The notes below the pieces were generated by a model, which was given only the letters and a program-made list of their open reading frames with translations, searched no databases and had not been told where the DNA came from. A DNA stretch of 64,000 bases from Betaproteobacteria bacterium Ga0077527 (GTDB lineage Bacteria; Pseudomonadota; Gammaproteobacteria; Burkholderiales; SG8-41), in NCBI GenBank assembly GCA_001464815.1, contig LNDW01000020.1:62001-126000 (forward strand). The letters are read 5' to 3'. Numbering within the stretch: position 1 is the stretch's first letter; each line of letters opens with the position of its first letter. The translations under genes were made by a program, and so were the position numbers. This document shows positions 7,738-17,445 of the stretch, one piece after another.

Positions 7738-9573
7738 GTGTCCACTGCAGCGCAACGTCCCCTCCGCAACATCGCCATCATCGCCCACGTCGACCACGGC
7801 AAAACCACTCTGGTCGACCAGTTGCTGCGCCAGTCAGGCACCTTTGCTGCGCACGAGCAGGTTGCCGAGCGGGTGATGGATTCCAATGACATCGAGCGCG
7901 AGCGCGGCATCACCATCCTCGCCAAGAACTGCGCGGTGCAGTGGCAGGGCACCCACATCAACATCGTCGACACCCCCGGCCACGCCGACTTCGGCGGCGA
8001 GGTCGAACGCGTGCTGTCGATGGTGGACGGCGTGCTGCTGCTGGTTGATGCGGTCGAGGGCCCGATGCCGCAGACGCGCTTCGTCACGCGCAAGGCGCTG
8101 GCCCAGGGCCTGAAACCGATCGTTGTCGTCAACAAGATCGACCGTCCCGGCGCCCGCCCCGACTGGGTGGTCAATCAGACCTTTGACCTCTTTGACAAGC
8201 TCGGCGCCACTGAAGAGCAGCTCGACTTCCCGGTGATCTACGCGTCTGCGCTGAACGGTTTTGCCAGCACCGATGCTGCGGTTCGCGAAGGCAGCATGCA
8301 GCCGCTGTTCGAGGCCATCGTCCAGCACGTGCCCAAACGTGAGGACAATCCGGACGCCCCCCTGCAACTGCAGATCTGTTCGCTCGACTATTCCAGCTAT
8401 GTCGGCCGCATCGGCATCGGCCGCATCAACCGCGGCCGCATCCGCCCCGGCCAGTCCGTCGCGGTGATGAAGGGACCGGATGCCGCACCGGTGATGGCTA
8501 AAATCAACCAGGTACTCGGCTTCAGGGGCCTCGAACGCACCCAGGTGCAGGAAGCCCAGGCCGGCGACATCGTGCTGATCAACGGCGTCGAGGAAGTCGG
8601 CATCGGCGTCACCATCACTGATCCGGCAACACCCGAGGCACTGCCGATGCTGCAGGTCGACGAGCCGACGCTGACCATGAACTTCCAGGTCAACACCTCG
8701 CCGCTCGCCGGCCGTGAAGGCAAGTTCGTCACCAGCCGCCAGATCCGTGAGCGCCTGCAGCGCGAACTGATGAGCAACGTCGCGCTGCGCGTGAAAGACA
8801 CCGCCGACGCCGATGTGTTCGAAGTCTCCGGGCGCGGTGAACTGCACCTGACCATCCTGCTTGAGAACATGCGCCGCGAAGGTTACGAGCTCGCGGTGTC
8901 GCGTCCGCGCGTGGTGCTGCGTGAAGTGAATGGAGAGAAGCAGGAGCCGTACGAAATGCTGACGGTGGACGTCGATGAAACCAACCAGGGCGCGGTGATG
9001 GAAGCCCTGGGCACCCGCCGCGGTGACCTGCAGGACATGCAGCCCGACGGCAAGGGTCGCGTGCGCCTCGATTACCGCATCCCGGCGCGCGGCCTGATCG
9101 GATTCCAGTCCGAATTCCTGACCATGACCCGCGGCACCGGCATCATGAGCCACGTCTTCGATGACTACGGCCCGATGAAACCCGACATGGAAGAGCGCCG
9201 CAACGGCGTGCTGATCTCCGCCGAGGACGGCGCCGCGGTCGCCTACGCGCTGTGGAAGCTGCAGGAGCGCGGCCGCATGTTCGTCAGCCCCGGCGATCCG
9301 CTGTATGAAGGCATCGTCATCGGCATCCACAGCCGCGACAACGATCTCGTCGTCAACCCGATCAAGGGCAAGCAGCTCACCAACGTGCGCGCTTCCGGCA
9401 CCGACGAAGCCGTGCGCCTGGTGCCACCAATCCAGGTCACGCTGGAGTCCGCGATCGAATTCATCGCCGACGACGAACTGGTCGAGATCACCCCGAAATC
9501 GATCCGCATCCGCAAGCGCCACCTCAAGGAACACGAGCGCAAGAAGGCAAGCCGCGTCGACCAGGCCGCCTGA
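7738..9573 (+). CDS. typA: Translational GTPase TypA/BipA
   Basis: 611 aa from the GTG at 7738 ([24 protein letters not shown]), the usual TypA length; the frame upstream is open but not coding. G motifs: AHVDHGKT (16-23), the switch I region RERGITI (54-60), VDTPGHADF (78-86) and NKID. EF-G-like domains follow, and the C-terminal domain unique to BipA ends in a basic [14 protein letters not shown] tail. It binds ribosomes and aids 50S assembly under stress or cold. AAGG lies 9 nt upstream of the GTG. Confidence 0.95.
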   Translation: MSTAAQRPLRNIAIIAHVDHGKTTLVDQLLRQSGTFAAHEQVAERVMDSNDIERERGITILAKNCAVQWQGTHINIVDTPGHADFGGEVERVLSMVDGVLLLVDAVEGPMPQTRFVTRKALAQGLKPIVVVNKIDRPGARPDWVVNQTFDLFDKLGATEEQLDFPVIYASALNGFASTDAAVREGSMQPLFEAIVQHVPKREDNPDAPLQLQICSLDYSSYVGRIGIGRINRGRIRPGQSVAVMKGPDAAPVMAKINQVLGFRGLERTQVQEAQAGDIVLINGVEEVGIGVTITDPATPEALPMLQVDEPTLTMNFQVNTSPLAGREGKFVTSRQIRERLQRELMSNVALRVKDTADADVFEVSGRGELHLTILLENMRREGYELAVSRPRVVLREVNGEKQEPYEMLTVDVDETNQGAVMEALGTRRGDLQDMQPDGKGRVRLDYRIPARGLIGFQSEFLTMTRGTGIMSHVFDDYGPMKPDMEERRNGVLISAEDGAAVAYALWKLQERGRMFVSPGDPLYEGIVIGIHSRDNDLVVNPIKGKQLTNVRASGTDEAVRLVPPIQVTLESAIEFIADDELVEITPKSIRIRKRHLKEHERKKASRVDQAA

Positions 9574-9578
9574 TCCGC

Positions 9579-10451
9579 ATGCACGGCAGCCTGCCCGCGG
9601 CCGCGGTGCCGGCGCTGTTCGTGCTGCTGTGGAGCACCGGCTTCATCGGTGCCCGTCTCGGCCTGCCCCACGCCGAACCCCTGACCTTCCTGACCCTGCG
9701 CTACATCGCAGTGATCGCGGTGATGCTGCCGCTGGCGTTGGCCGCCCGCTCGCGCTGGCCGGCCAGCTGGCGCGAAGCGCGCCACATCGCCATCGCCGGC
9801 GCGCTGATCCAGGGTGGCTATCTTGGCGGCGTGTTCTGCGCGATCCATCTGGGCATGTCCGCGGGTGTCGCCGCGCTGATCGTCGGCATGCAACCGCTGC
9901 TTACCGCCGCCGCAGCCGGACCGCTGCTCGGTGAACGTGTGCGCCGTGTGCAGTGGCTGGGCCTCGCCCTCGGTTTTGCCGGCGTCGCACTGGTGGTGTG
10001 GCAGAAGATGTCGCTGCAGGGCATGAGCACCACCAGCCTCACGCTCGCTGTGTTTGCGCTGGCGAGCATCACCCTCGGCATGCTCTACCAGAAGCGCTGC
10101 TGCCCCGCCTTCGATGCCCGCACCGGCGCGGTGATCCAGTTCGGCGCGGCACTGGCGCTGACGCTGCCGCTGGCTGCAGCCACCGAGACCATGGCCGTGT
10201 CATGGACAGCGGAATTCCTGATTGCACTGGGCTGGCTGGTGCTGGTACTGTCAGCAGGCGCCACCAGCCTGCTGTTCCGCCTGATCGAGCGCGGCGAAGC
10301 CACGCGCGTCACCAGCCTGTTCTATCTGACGCCGGCAGTCACCGCGGTGATGGCCTGGCTGATGTTCGGCGATATATTGAGCGGCATGGCCATCACCGGC
10401 ATGGTGGTGGCGCTGGCCGGCGTAGCGCTGGTCAATCGCGGCAACCCCTGA
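9579..10451 (+). CDS. EamA/DMT-family transporter
   Basis: 290 aa, very hydrophobic, with about ten membrane segments arranged as two EamA repeats (first half up to the LGERVRRVQWLGLALGFAGVALV region, second ending in ALAGVALVNRG). The family exports metabolites or amino acids; the substrate cannot be read from sequence. It starts 5 nt after the typA stop and ends 11 nt before the haemoglobin gene, so cotranscription is likely. Confidence 0.88.
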   Translation: MHGSLPAAAVPALFVLLWSTGFIGARLGLPHAEPLTFLTLRYIAVIAVMLPLALAARSRWPASWREARHIAIAGALIQGGYLGGVFCAIHLGMSAGVAALIVGMQPLLTAAAAGPLLGERVRRVQWLGLALGFAGVALVVWQKMSLQGMSTTSLTLAVFALASITLGMLYQKRCCPAFDARTGAVIQFGAALALTLPLAAATETMAVSWTAEFLIALGWLVLVLSAGATSLLFRLIERGEATRVTSLFYLTPAVTAVMAWLMFGDILSGMAITGMVVALAGVALVNRGNP

Positions 10452-10462
10452 AGCAGGACATG

Positions 10463-10858
10463 ATGAGCGAGCAAAACGACGCAACCCCGTATGCAGCGCT
10501 TGGCGGCGACACCGCAGTGCGCCGTCTGGTTGACCGCTTCTATGACCTGATGGACACGGTGCCGGAGTATTACGGCATCCGCAAACTGCATCCCGCGGAA
10601 CTCGCCGGTTCGCGCGACAAGCTCCATATGTTCCTCTCCGGCTGGCTCGGCGGCCCGCCGCTGTACATTGAAAAATACGGCCACCCGATGCTGCGTGCAC
10701 GCCATCTGCCTTTCGCCATCGGCGTGGCGGAGCGTGATGCCTGGCTCGCCTGCATGCTGCAGGCGATGGAAGACGAAGGTGTCGAAGAGGCGCTGCGTGA
10801 AGCCCTGCTCAAGGCCTTCCACGGCACCGCCGACTGGATGCGCAACAAACCTGACTGA
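10463..10858 (+). CDS. Truncated haemoglobin, group II
   Basis: 131 aa. PYAALGGDTAVRRLVDRFYDLM is the usual start of the two-on-two globin fold; HPMLRARHLPFAIG carries the proximal His of the F helix, and the following ERDAWLACM has the Trp at the G8 position that marks group II. YEKYG-like contacts (LYIEKYGHPML) also fit. Such proteins bind O2 or NO and are tied to oxidative or nitrosative stress. Two ATGs are adjacent; the second is chosen because GCAGGA is better spaced from it. Confidence 0.9.
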   Translation: MSEQNDATPYAALGGDTAVRRLVDRFYDLMDTVPEYYGIRKLHPAELAGSRDKLHMFLSGWLGGPPLYIEKYGHPMLRARHLPFAIGVAERDAWLACMLQAMEDEGVEEALREALLKAFHGTADWMRNKPD

Positions 10859-10862
10859 CACC

Positions 10863-12632
10863 ATGTCCCCGGCTGCCTGCCGCGCGTCGCTTTGCGCGCT
10901 GCTTCTGCTCACGCTGCTTACGCTGCCGCCATGGACGGCAAGGGCCGCGGAATCCGACCGGCTCTGGAATGTCACCCTGGAGGTTGCCGATGAACTGCGT
11001 CCGCTGCTCGAACAGCACCTTGACCTGTTCCGCCTGGCCGACCGCCCCGGACTCGACAACGAGCTGATCGAGCATCTGGCGGCACGCAGCGGCGCCGAGA
11101 TGCGCAATCTGCTCGCAACCGCCGGATACTTCAGCCCCCGTATCAACATCGATATCCGCCACGAGGATGGCGTCCCCGGTGTGCACCTGCGTATCGAACC
11201 CGGAGCGCAGGCGGTGGTGACCGCCGCCAATATCCGTATCGGCGGCGCCATCGAAAACGAAACCGCGGATGCCGTGCGTGTAACCGCCCTGCGTGAACGC
11301 TGGCGGCTCGGCCCCGGCGCGCCGTTCCGCCAGTCATCATGGGACGAGGCCAAGGACACGCTGCTGCGCGAGCTGCTGCTCGACGGCTACCCGGCGGCGC
11401 GGATCAGCGACAGCCGCGCTGAGGTTGATGCAGACACCGCGCAGGTCAGGCTGACGGTCAACATCGACAGCGGCCCGCTGTTTCTTTACGGCGAAACACG
11501 CATCGAGGGACTGCAGCGTTACCCGCGCAGCCTGCTCGACAACCTGCGCCGCCACCATCCCGGCCAGCGCTACAACCACGAAGACCTGCAGCGTTACCAA
11601 TCGGCGCTGCAGGCCAGCGGCTTTTTCCGCAGCGTCTCGGTTGCGGTCGATCCCGACCCGGCACGGGCCGCGGCGGCCACGGTACGCGTAATCGTCATCG
11701 AAAACCCTGCGATGAAAATCGACCTCGGCGGCGGCTTCAGCACCGACTCCGGGCCGCGCGGCGAACTCAGCTTCATCCGCTACAACAGCTTCCAGCCCGG
11801 CTGGCAAAGCACCACCCGCCTGCGTGCCGACAGCAAGGAACAGACCTTCAGCAGCGAACTGGCGCTGCTGCCCGAACCCGGCGACTGGCGCAACCGCCTC
11901 GGCGTCGAAGCCTCGCGCAGCGACATCGAGGACCTGGTGACGCGGCGCTTCGGCCTGATCGCGCAGCGTTCCTGGCGCAGCCCCGAACGTGAACATGACT
12001 GGTCGCTGAAGTTTCAGGCCGAGGAGCAGTCGCTGAGCGCAGGGCCGGTCGACAACCTGAATGCGCTGACGCTCAACTATTCCTGGACCCGGCGCAACGT
12101 CGATGATCTGCTGCGGCCGCGCCGCGGTCACATGATCAATCTGCAGTTGGGCGGCGCCAGTGCCGCCGTGCTGTCAACACGCTCCTTCACCCGCGCCTAT
12201 GGCCGCGGCCTCTACATCGCGCCGCTGACGCGGCGCGACCGTATTCACCTGCGCGGCGAGGCCGGCGCGGTGTGGTCGGATGCGCGAGAAGGCATCCCCA
12301 CTGAATTCCTGTTCCGCGCCGGCGGAGACCAGTCGGTGCGCGGCTATGACTACCAGTCACTGGGCGTGCGCCAGGGCACTGCGGTGGTCGGCGGCCGCTT
12401 CCTCGGCGTTGCCACCATCGAATACCAGCGCGACCTGACCCGCGAATGGGGGGCTGCAGTGTTTGCCGACGCCGGCAATGCCGCCGACACGCCGTCCAGC
12501 CTGAAGCTGGTGCAAGGTTATGGCGTGGGTGTGCGCTGGATGACACCGGCCGGCGCGCTGAACCTCGACCTTGCACGCGGCCGCGAAACCGGCCAGCTGC
12601 GCATACATTTCACGCTCGGAGCGCGGTTCTAA
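10863..12632 (+). CDS. tamA: Outer-membrane translocation subunit TamA (Omp85 family)
   Basis: 589 aa with a signal peptide (LLTLLTLPPWTARA|AES). The N-terminal half has POTRA-like segments (GPLFLYGETRIEGLQRYP, then the FFRSVSVAVDPD block). The C-terminal half is a 16-strand-type barrel with the Omp85 signature VRGYDYQSLGVR and a terminal aromatic residue (HFTLGARF). TamA works with TamB in the translocation and assembly module for autotransporters and lipid transport. The next gene starts inside its stop codon (TAATG), so the pair is coupled. Confidence 0.95.
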   Translation: MSPAACRASLCALLLLTLLTLPPWTARAAESDRLWNVTLEVADELRPLLEQHLDLFRLADRPGLDNELIEHLAARSGAEMRNLLATAGYFSPRINIDIRHEDGVPGVHLRIEPGAQAVVTAANIRIGGAIENETADAVRVTALRERWRLGPGAPFRQSSWDEAKDTLLRELLLDGYPAARISDSRAEVDADTAQVRLTVNIDSGPLFLYGETRIEGLQRYPRSLLDNLRRHHPGQRYNHEDLQRYQSALQASGFFRSVSVAVDPDPARAAAATVRVIVIENPAMKIDLGGGFSTDSGPRGELSFIRYNSFQPGWQSTTRLRADSKEQTFSSELALLPEPGDWRNRLGVEASRSDIEDLVTRRFGLIAQRSWRSPEREHDWSLKFQAEEQSLSAGPVDNLNALTLNYSWTRRNVDDLLRPRRGHMINLQLGGASAAVLSTRSFTRAYGRGLYIAPLTRRDRIHLRGEAGAVWSDAREGIPTEFLFRAGGDQSVRGYDYQSLGVRQGTAVVGGRFLGVATIEYQRDLTREWGAAVFADAGNAADTPSSLKLVQGYGVGVRWMTPAGALNLDLARGRETGQLRIHFTLGARF

Positions 12633-15600
12633 TGCGCGGCCTGCTTGCACGCCTGCTGTTGGGCACCGCCATCGCCGCCGCCGTGCTCATCGCGGCGGCA
12701 CTGCTCTGGCTGTCATCACCACAGGCGCTGCAATGGGTGGGTGAGCAGGCAGCTCAGCGCAGCCAGCAGAAACTCAAACTCGAAGCGCTCAGCGGCTCGC
12801 TGCTCGGTGAACTGCGCATCGCGCGGCTGCGCTACGACGATGCGGAATTTTTTGCCGAGGTCGAGGCCCTGCGTCTGCGCTGGCAGCCGCTGCAACTGCT
12901 CGCCGGCCGGCTCGGTTTCGACGAGGTCGCCGCAGCCGCGCTGCGCTACAGCAGCCACGACTCCGCGCCACCGGCACTGCCTGACAGCCTAGAACTGCCG
13001 CTGACGGTGCAGATCAGGCGCCTCGACATCGAAAGCCTGCAGTTCGGCAGCGCCCCCGAAATCCGCAAGCTGCGCCTGCGTTATCACGGCAACAATCAGC
13101 AACATCGCATCGGCCTGCAGCAGACTCTGGTCGCCGGCTGCGCGCTCGAAGGCGACATCCACATCGGATCTTCACGGCCATTCGCCGCCGGTGGCCAATG
13201 GCAGGCGCGCTGTGGCGAACAGGATCAAAGCGCCGAGGCACACATCAAGGTCGATGGCAGCCTGGAACGCCTTGAACTCGTGCTCGACGGCAAGGGACGC
13301 GGCGCCACTGCCAGCGGCAGCGCCAGCCTGGCGCCCTTCGCCGCGCTGCCGCTGCTTGCCCTGCAACTCCAGGCCGACCAGGTAAATCCGCGATCCTGGC
13401 GCAAGGATCTGCCAGACGGTGCGCTGAAGCTGAACGCGCGGGCCACCGCCAACAATGATCAGCTGGTGGGTGAACTGACCCTGGTCAACAGCCGCCCCGC
13501 TCCCTGGAATTCCGGCAACCTGCCGCTGCAGCGCATGGCCGTGCAATGGTCGGCGCATGCACTGCAGCTCACCCTCAACACCATCAGCATCGATGTTCCG
13601 GGCGGCGGCCAGATCAATGGCAGCGCCCTGTGGCGGGAACATCGCGGCAGCGCCGACCTGCGGCTGCGCGCGGTCGCCAGCGAAGGCCTCGACAGCCGCC
13701 TGCGTCCGCTGCGCATCGACGGCCGTGTTCGCATCGAAGGTGATGCAGCTTCGCAGCAGTTTGACGCGGCATTGACCGCCGCCGGCGCCGCGCTCGACAC
13801 CCGGCTGCTGCATGATGGCAGGCAGTTGCGCATTGAGCAGGCCGAGCTGCGGCTGCGTCAGGGTCTGGCACGGCTCAGCGGCGAACTGGCGCTTGGCGGC
13901 CGTCAGGATTTCAAATTCGCCGGTGAGTTGCGGCGCTTTGATCCCTCGCTGCTTGCTGCCCTGCCTGCGGCCAGCCTCAACGGCCGTTACAGCGCCAGCG
14001 GCAGCCTCGCCGGTGCATGGCAGGCGCAGGTCAAACTGGATCTCGCCGACAGCCGCCTGCGCGGACTGCCGCTGAATGCCAGTGCCGATTTCAGTAGCAG
14101 CGCACGCCAGTGGTTCGACGGCAGGGCACACGCGATGATCGGCCGCAACCGGCTCGACATCCAGGGCCGCTACGGCAGCCCCGGCGACCGTCTGGCCGCG
14201 ACACTCGAGGCTGCGGACCTGCGCGCACTCGATCCGGCCTGGAACGGCCGCCTCAACGGAGAAGGTGCGCTGACCAGCCACCAGGACGGCGCCGCAATCG
14301 AATTCCGGCTGAGTGGCGCGGAACTCGCTCTGGGCGCCCTGCAACTGGCCGAGCTGCGCGCGAACGGCACGCTGGCACCCGGCAGCAGCGGTGCGCTGCA
14401 AATCCAGGCCGATGCGCGCAAGCTGCAGTTTTCCGGAAGGCGCATCGACAGTGTTGTGCTGCACGCCGGCGGCAACCGCGCACGCCATGTCATCGAGGCG
14501 CAAAGCAGCGGCGCCGACCTCAACGCGCGGATACGCGCCAGCGGTGGCCTCGATGCCGGCACGGTGTGGCGCGGCACACTCGACCAACTTGAAGCCGGCG
14601 CACCGTGGTCGCTGCGCCTGACCGCACCCGCCGCAATCAGCGCGGGCCGCGACCTGATCAGCATCGAGCAGTTCCGCGCGACGATGCTGGGCGGCACGCT
14701 CGGACCGCTGAAGCTGCGCCGCTCCGCCACCGGCATTGAAAGCGAAGGCACATTCACCGGCATCAACCCGGCGCCGCTGCTGCCCGGGGATGGCGTGATC
14801 GAATCCGCGGCACTGCAGCTCGGCGGGCAATGGTCTTTCAGCACGGGCAGCAGCCTGAACGGTCGTGCCGGCATCCGCCGCGAAAGCGGCGACCTGCGGA
14901 TCAAAGGCGGCAGCGGCAGCACGGCGCTGGCCCTGGCATTACGCACGGCGCGCGCCGAACTCAGCGCCAGTGACGGCCGTGTCGAAACCACCATTGACAT
15001 CGACAGCACGACGATGGGCAACGCCGCGCTGCGCGGCCAGGTCCGTGTCGTGCAGCGCGACGGCCGCTGGCTGATCCCCGGCGACTCGGCGATGGCCGGC
15101 AACGCCGCCCTCGACCTGAAGTCACTCGCCTGGCTGCGCGCGCTGGTACCGGCGCTGGACCGCATCGACGGCACGCTGTCGGCGCAACTGCGCGCGGAAG
15201 GCAGTGCCGCGTCACCCCGCTTCTCCGGCACCATCAATGGTGACCGGCTGCTGCTGCGCGCGGTCAGCCCCGGCCTCGACCTGCGCGACGGCCGCCTGCG
15301 CGCGACGCTGGAGGGCACGCAGTTGCGTCTGGCCGAATTCGAGATCCGCGCCGGACAGGGTCGCATCACCGCCGGCGGCAACGCCGAACTCGGCGGCGGC
15401 CTGCGCCAGCTCGAGTTGCAGGCCAGGGCCGAACGCGCGCAGATACTCAATGCACCGCAGTGGTCGGCGACCATCGACGGCAACGGCCGCCTTGGTCTGC
15501 GCGACCGCAAGCTCGCAATCGACGGCCGCTTCACCCTGGAGGAAGGCCGCTACGACCTCGGCAACCGCATCCGGCCGACACTCGGCGACGATGTCGTGGT

Positions 15601-16351
15601 CCGCTCGAAACAGGCTCCCGCCACGACGCAGGCAAAGGCGCTGCCGCTGCAGCTCGACCTCGGTCTTGACCTCAACAACCGGCTGACACTGCGCGGCAAC
15701 GGGCTCGACGCGCTGCTCGGCGGCGCGATCCGCATCACCAGCGCGGCCAGCGGCCTGTCCGCCACCGGCTCGGTACGCACCGTGCGCGGCAACTACCAGG
15801 TCTTCGGCCAGCCGCTGGAAATCGAGCGAGGCACGATCAGCTTCAACGGCGCGCTGACCAACCCCGGCCTCGATCTGCGGGCCACGCGCAAATTCGCCAC
15901 CGCAGAGGTCGGCGTCGAAGTCGGCGGCTCGCTGCTCCGGCCGGCGTTGAAACTGGTGTCGAACCCGGACATGTCGGATTCCGACCGCCTTGCCTGGCTC
16001 GCGCTGGGCCGCGATCCGCAGGGCTCCGACCGCGCCCAGCTCGCGGTGCTGCAGGCCGCGGCACTGAGCCTCGCCGGCGGCGGGGGCAAACCGCTGACCG
16101 GCCGCTTCGCCGAGGGTTTGGGGCTGGACGAAATCGGTTTTGGCGGCGGCGGCACCGAAGGCGCGTTGGGAGTGGTGGCGCTGGGCAAACGCCTGACCGA
16201 CCGCCTGAGCGTGCGTCTCGAGCAGACCCTCGGCGGCACCGCCGGCAGCCTGCTGCGCATGGACTATTACCTGTCCGAGCGCTGGAGATTGCGCGGCACC
16301 GCCGGCGCCGAAAATGCCGGGGACATCCTGTTCAACTGGCGATTTGACTGA
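12632..16351 (+). CDS. tamB: Translocation and assembly module subunit TamB
   Basis: 1239 aa: one N-terminal membrane anchor (residues about 5-27), a very long repetitive beta-rich region, and a C-terminal DUF490/TamB domain (EVGVEVGGSLLRPALKLVSNPDMSD through KRLTDRLSVRLEQTLGG and a final NWRFD). TamB forms a periplasm-spanning groove that links the inner membrane to TamA. It begins within the tamA stop codon. Composition and length are normal for the family. Confidence 0.95.
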   Translation: MRGLLARLLLGTAIAAAVLIAAALLWLSSPQALQWVGEQAAQRSQQKLKLEALSGSLLGELRIARLRYDDAEFFAEVEALRLRWQPLQLLAGRLGFDEVAAAALRYSSHDSAPPALPDSLELPLTVQIRRLDIESLQFGSAPEIRKLRLRYHGNNQQHRIGLQQTLVAGCALEGDIHIGSSRPFAAGGQWQARCGEQDQSAEAHIKVDGSLERLELVLDGKGRGATASGSASLAPFAALPLLALQLQADQVNPRSWRKDLPDGALKLNARATANNDQLVGELTLVNSRPAPWNSGNLPLQRMAVQWSAHALQLTLNTISIDVPGGGQINGSALWREHRGSADLRLRAVASEGLDSRLRPLRIDGRVRIEGDAASQQFDAALTAAGAALDTRLLHDGRQLRIEQAELRLRQGLARLSGELALGGRQDFKFAGELRRFDPSLLAALPAASLNGRYSASGSLAGAWQAQVKLDLADSRLRGLPLNASADFSSSARQWFDGRAHAMIGRNRLDIQGRYGSPGDRLAATLEAADLRALDPAWNGRLNGEGALTSHQDGAAIEFRLSGAELALGALQLAELRANGTLAPGSSGALQIQADARKLQFSGRRIDSVVLHAGGNRARHVIEAQSSGADLNARIRASGGLDAGTVWRGTLDQLEAGAPWSLRLTAPAAISAGRDLISIEQFRATMLGGTLGPLKLRRSATGIESEGTFTGINPAPLLPGDGVIESAALQLGGQWSFSTGSSLNGRAGIRRESGDLRIKGGSGSTALALALRTARAELSASDGRVETTIDIDSTTMGNAALRGQVRVVQRDGRWLIPGDSAMAGNAALDLKSLAWLRALVPALDRIDGTLSAQLRAEGSAASPRFSGTINGDRLLLRAVSPGLDLRDGRLRATLEGTQLRLAEFEIRAGQGRITAGGNAELGGGLRQLELQARAERAQILNAPQWSATIDGNGRLGLRDRKLAIDGRFTLEEGRYDLGNRIRPTLGDDVVVRSKQAPATTQAKALPLQLDLGLDLNNRLTLRGNGLDALLGGAIRITSAASGLSATGSVRTVRGNYQVFGQPLEIERGTISFNGALTNPGLDLRATRKFATAEVGVEVGGSLLRPALKLVSNPDMSDSDRLAWLALGRDPQGSDRAQLAVLQAAALSLAGGGGKPLTGRFAEGLGLDEIGFGGGGTEGALGVVALGKRLTDRLSVRLEQTLGGTAGSLLRMDYYLSERWRLRGTAGAENAGDILFNWRFD

Positions 16352-16465
16352 GCCCTGCAATTAATCGCTTCAATTGATATACAAGAACCAGCCAATTCCC
16401 TAGAATCAAATACGGGAAAACACAGCAAAATCAACCTAAAACAGGCCCAACGGAGGAGAACAACC

Positions 16466-17445
16466 ATGAACAAGCAAAACAAGCGTCTGGCACTCGGATT
16501 GATCGGTCTTGCCGCGGCAGTCTGCTCCGGGGTCGCCACCGCTCAGGCGCAAAACTGGCCGAACCGCGCCATCCGCATCATCAACCCCTTCGCCGCTGGT
16601 GGCGGCACAGATGCCTTCGCGCGTCCGTTGGCAGCCCGGCTCAACACCGAACTCGGCCAGCAGATACTGATCGAGAATATCGGCGGCGCTGGTGGCACGC
16701 TCGGCGCCGGCACAGCATCACGCGCACCCGGCGACGGTTACACCTGGTTCATGGGCGCGGTGCACCACACCATTGCCGAGACCCTGTATCGCAAACTTGC
16801 CTACAGCCTCGAACGCGACTTTCATCCGGTGACCGTCGCTGCTTATGTGCCAAGCCTGGGGTGCATCCTTCGATCCCGGCCAAAACGGTGAAAGAATTGA
16901 TCGCCCTCGAAAAACGTTCGCCGGGCAAGATCAATTTCGGCTCCGCGGGTGTCGGCACCACACACCACATGAACGGCGAACTGTTCAACGTGCTCACTGG
17001 CACCAAACTCAACCACATCCCGTTCAAGGGCGCAGGTCCGCTGACCCCGGCGCTGATCTCGGGCGAAGTCGACATGGCTTTCGACGGCATGGGCACCGCG
17101 GTTCCCAACGTACGCTCCGGCCGCCTGCGCGCGCTGGCAGTAACCACCGCCAAACGCGCGGAACTGATGCCTGAAGTACCGACTCTGATGGAATCCGGCA
17201 TCGCGATGGATGTCACCACCTGGTACGGACTCTGGGCGATCAAGGGCACACCGCGCCCGATCATCGACCGCATGTATCAGGCCACGATCAAGACTATGGC
17301 ATTGCCGGAAGTCAAAAAAGTCTGGGATTCTCTCGGCGCCGCTCCAGGCGGACAAAGCCCCGCCGAATTCGAGAAATTCATCAAGCAGGAAATTGCCACC
17401 TGGGCCAAGGTGGTGAAAGCTTCAGGTGTCAAAGTCGAAAACTGA
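16466..17445 (+). pseudogene. Frameshifted TctC/Bug-family binding protein (copy 2)
   Basis: The first part (signal peptide ending VATAQAQ|NWPN, then INPFAAGGGTDAF, IGGAGGTLG, YRKLAYSLERDFHPVTVAAYVPSLG) runs in one frame to a stop at 16891. The rest (HPSIPAKTVKELIALEKRSPG to the end at 17445) continues in another frame. The frame changes at a G run at 16858-16861; one extra G would rejoin it, though the join may also be a few residues short. A strong GGAGGA ribosome site precedes the ATG. It could be a real lesion or a homopolymer sequencing error. It lies directly before malonyl-CoA decarboxylase. Confidence 0.85.

Noticed and set aside
7834-9534. Long minus-strand open frame (566 aa) opposite typA
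   Set aside because: It is the shadow of typA; the composition is His/Asp/Val-rich and matches no family.
9953-10858. Long frame starting inside the EamA gene as a fusion with the haemoglobin
   Set aside because: The frame before 10460 overlaps the transporter in another phase; the globin fold starts at the ATG near 10463.
13172-14830. Long minus-strand open frame (552 aa) opposite tamB
   Set aside because: tamB is clearly coding on the plus strand over its full length; the opposite frame is a GC-rich shadow.
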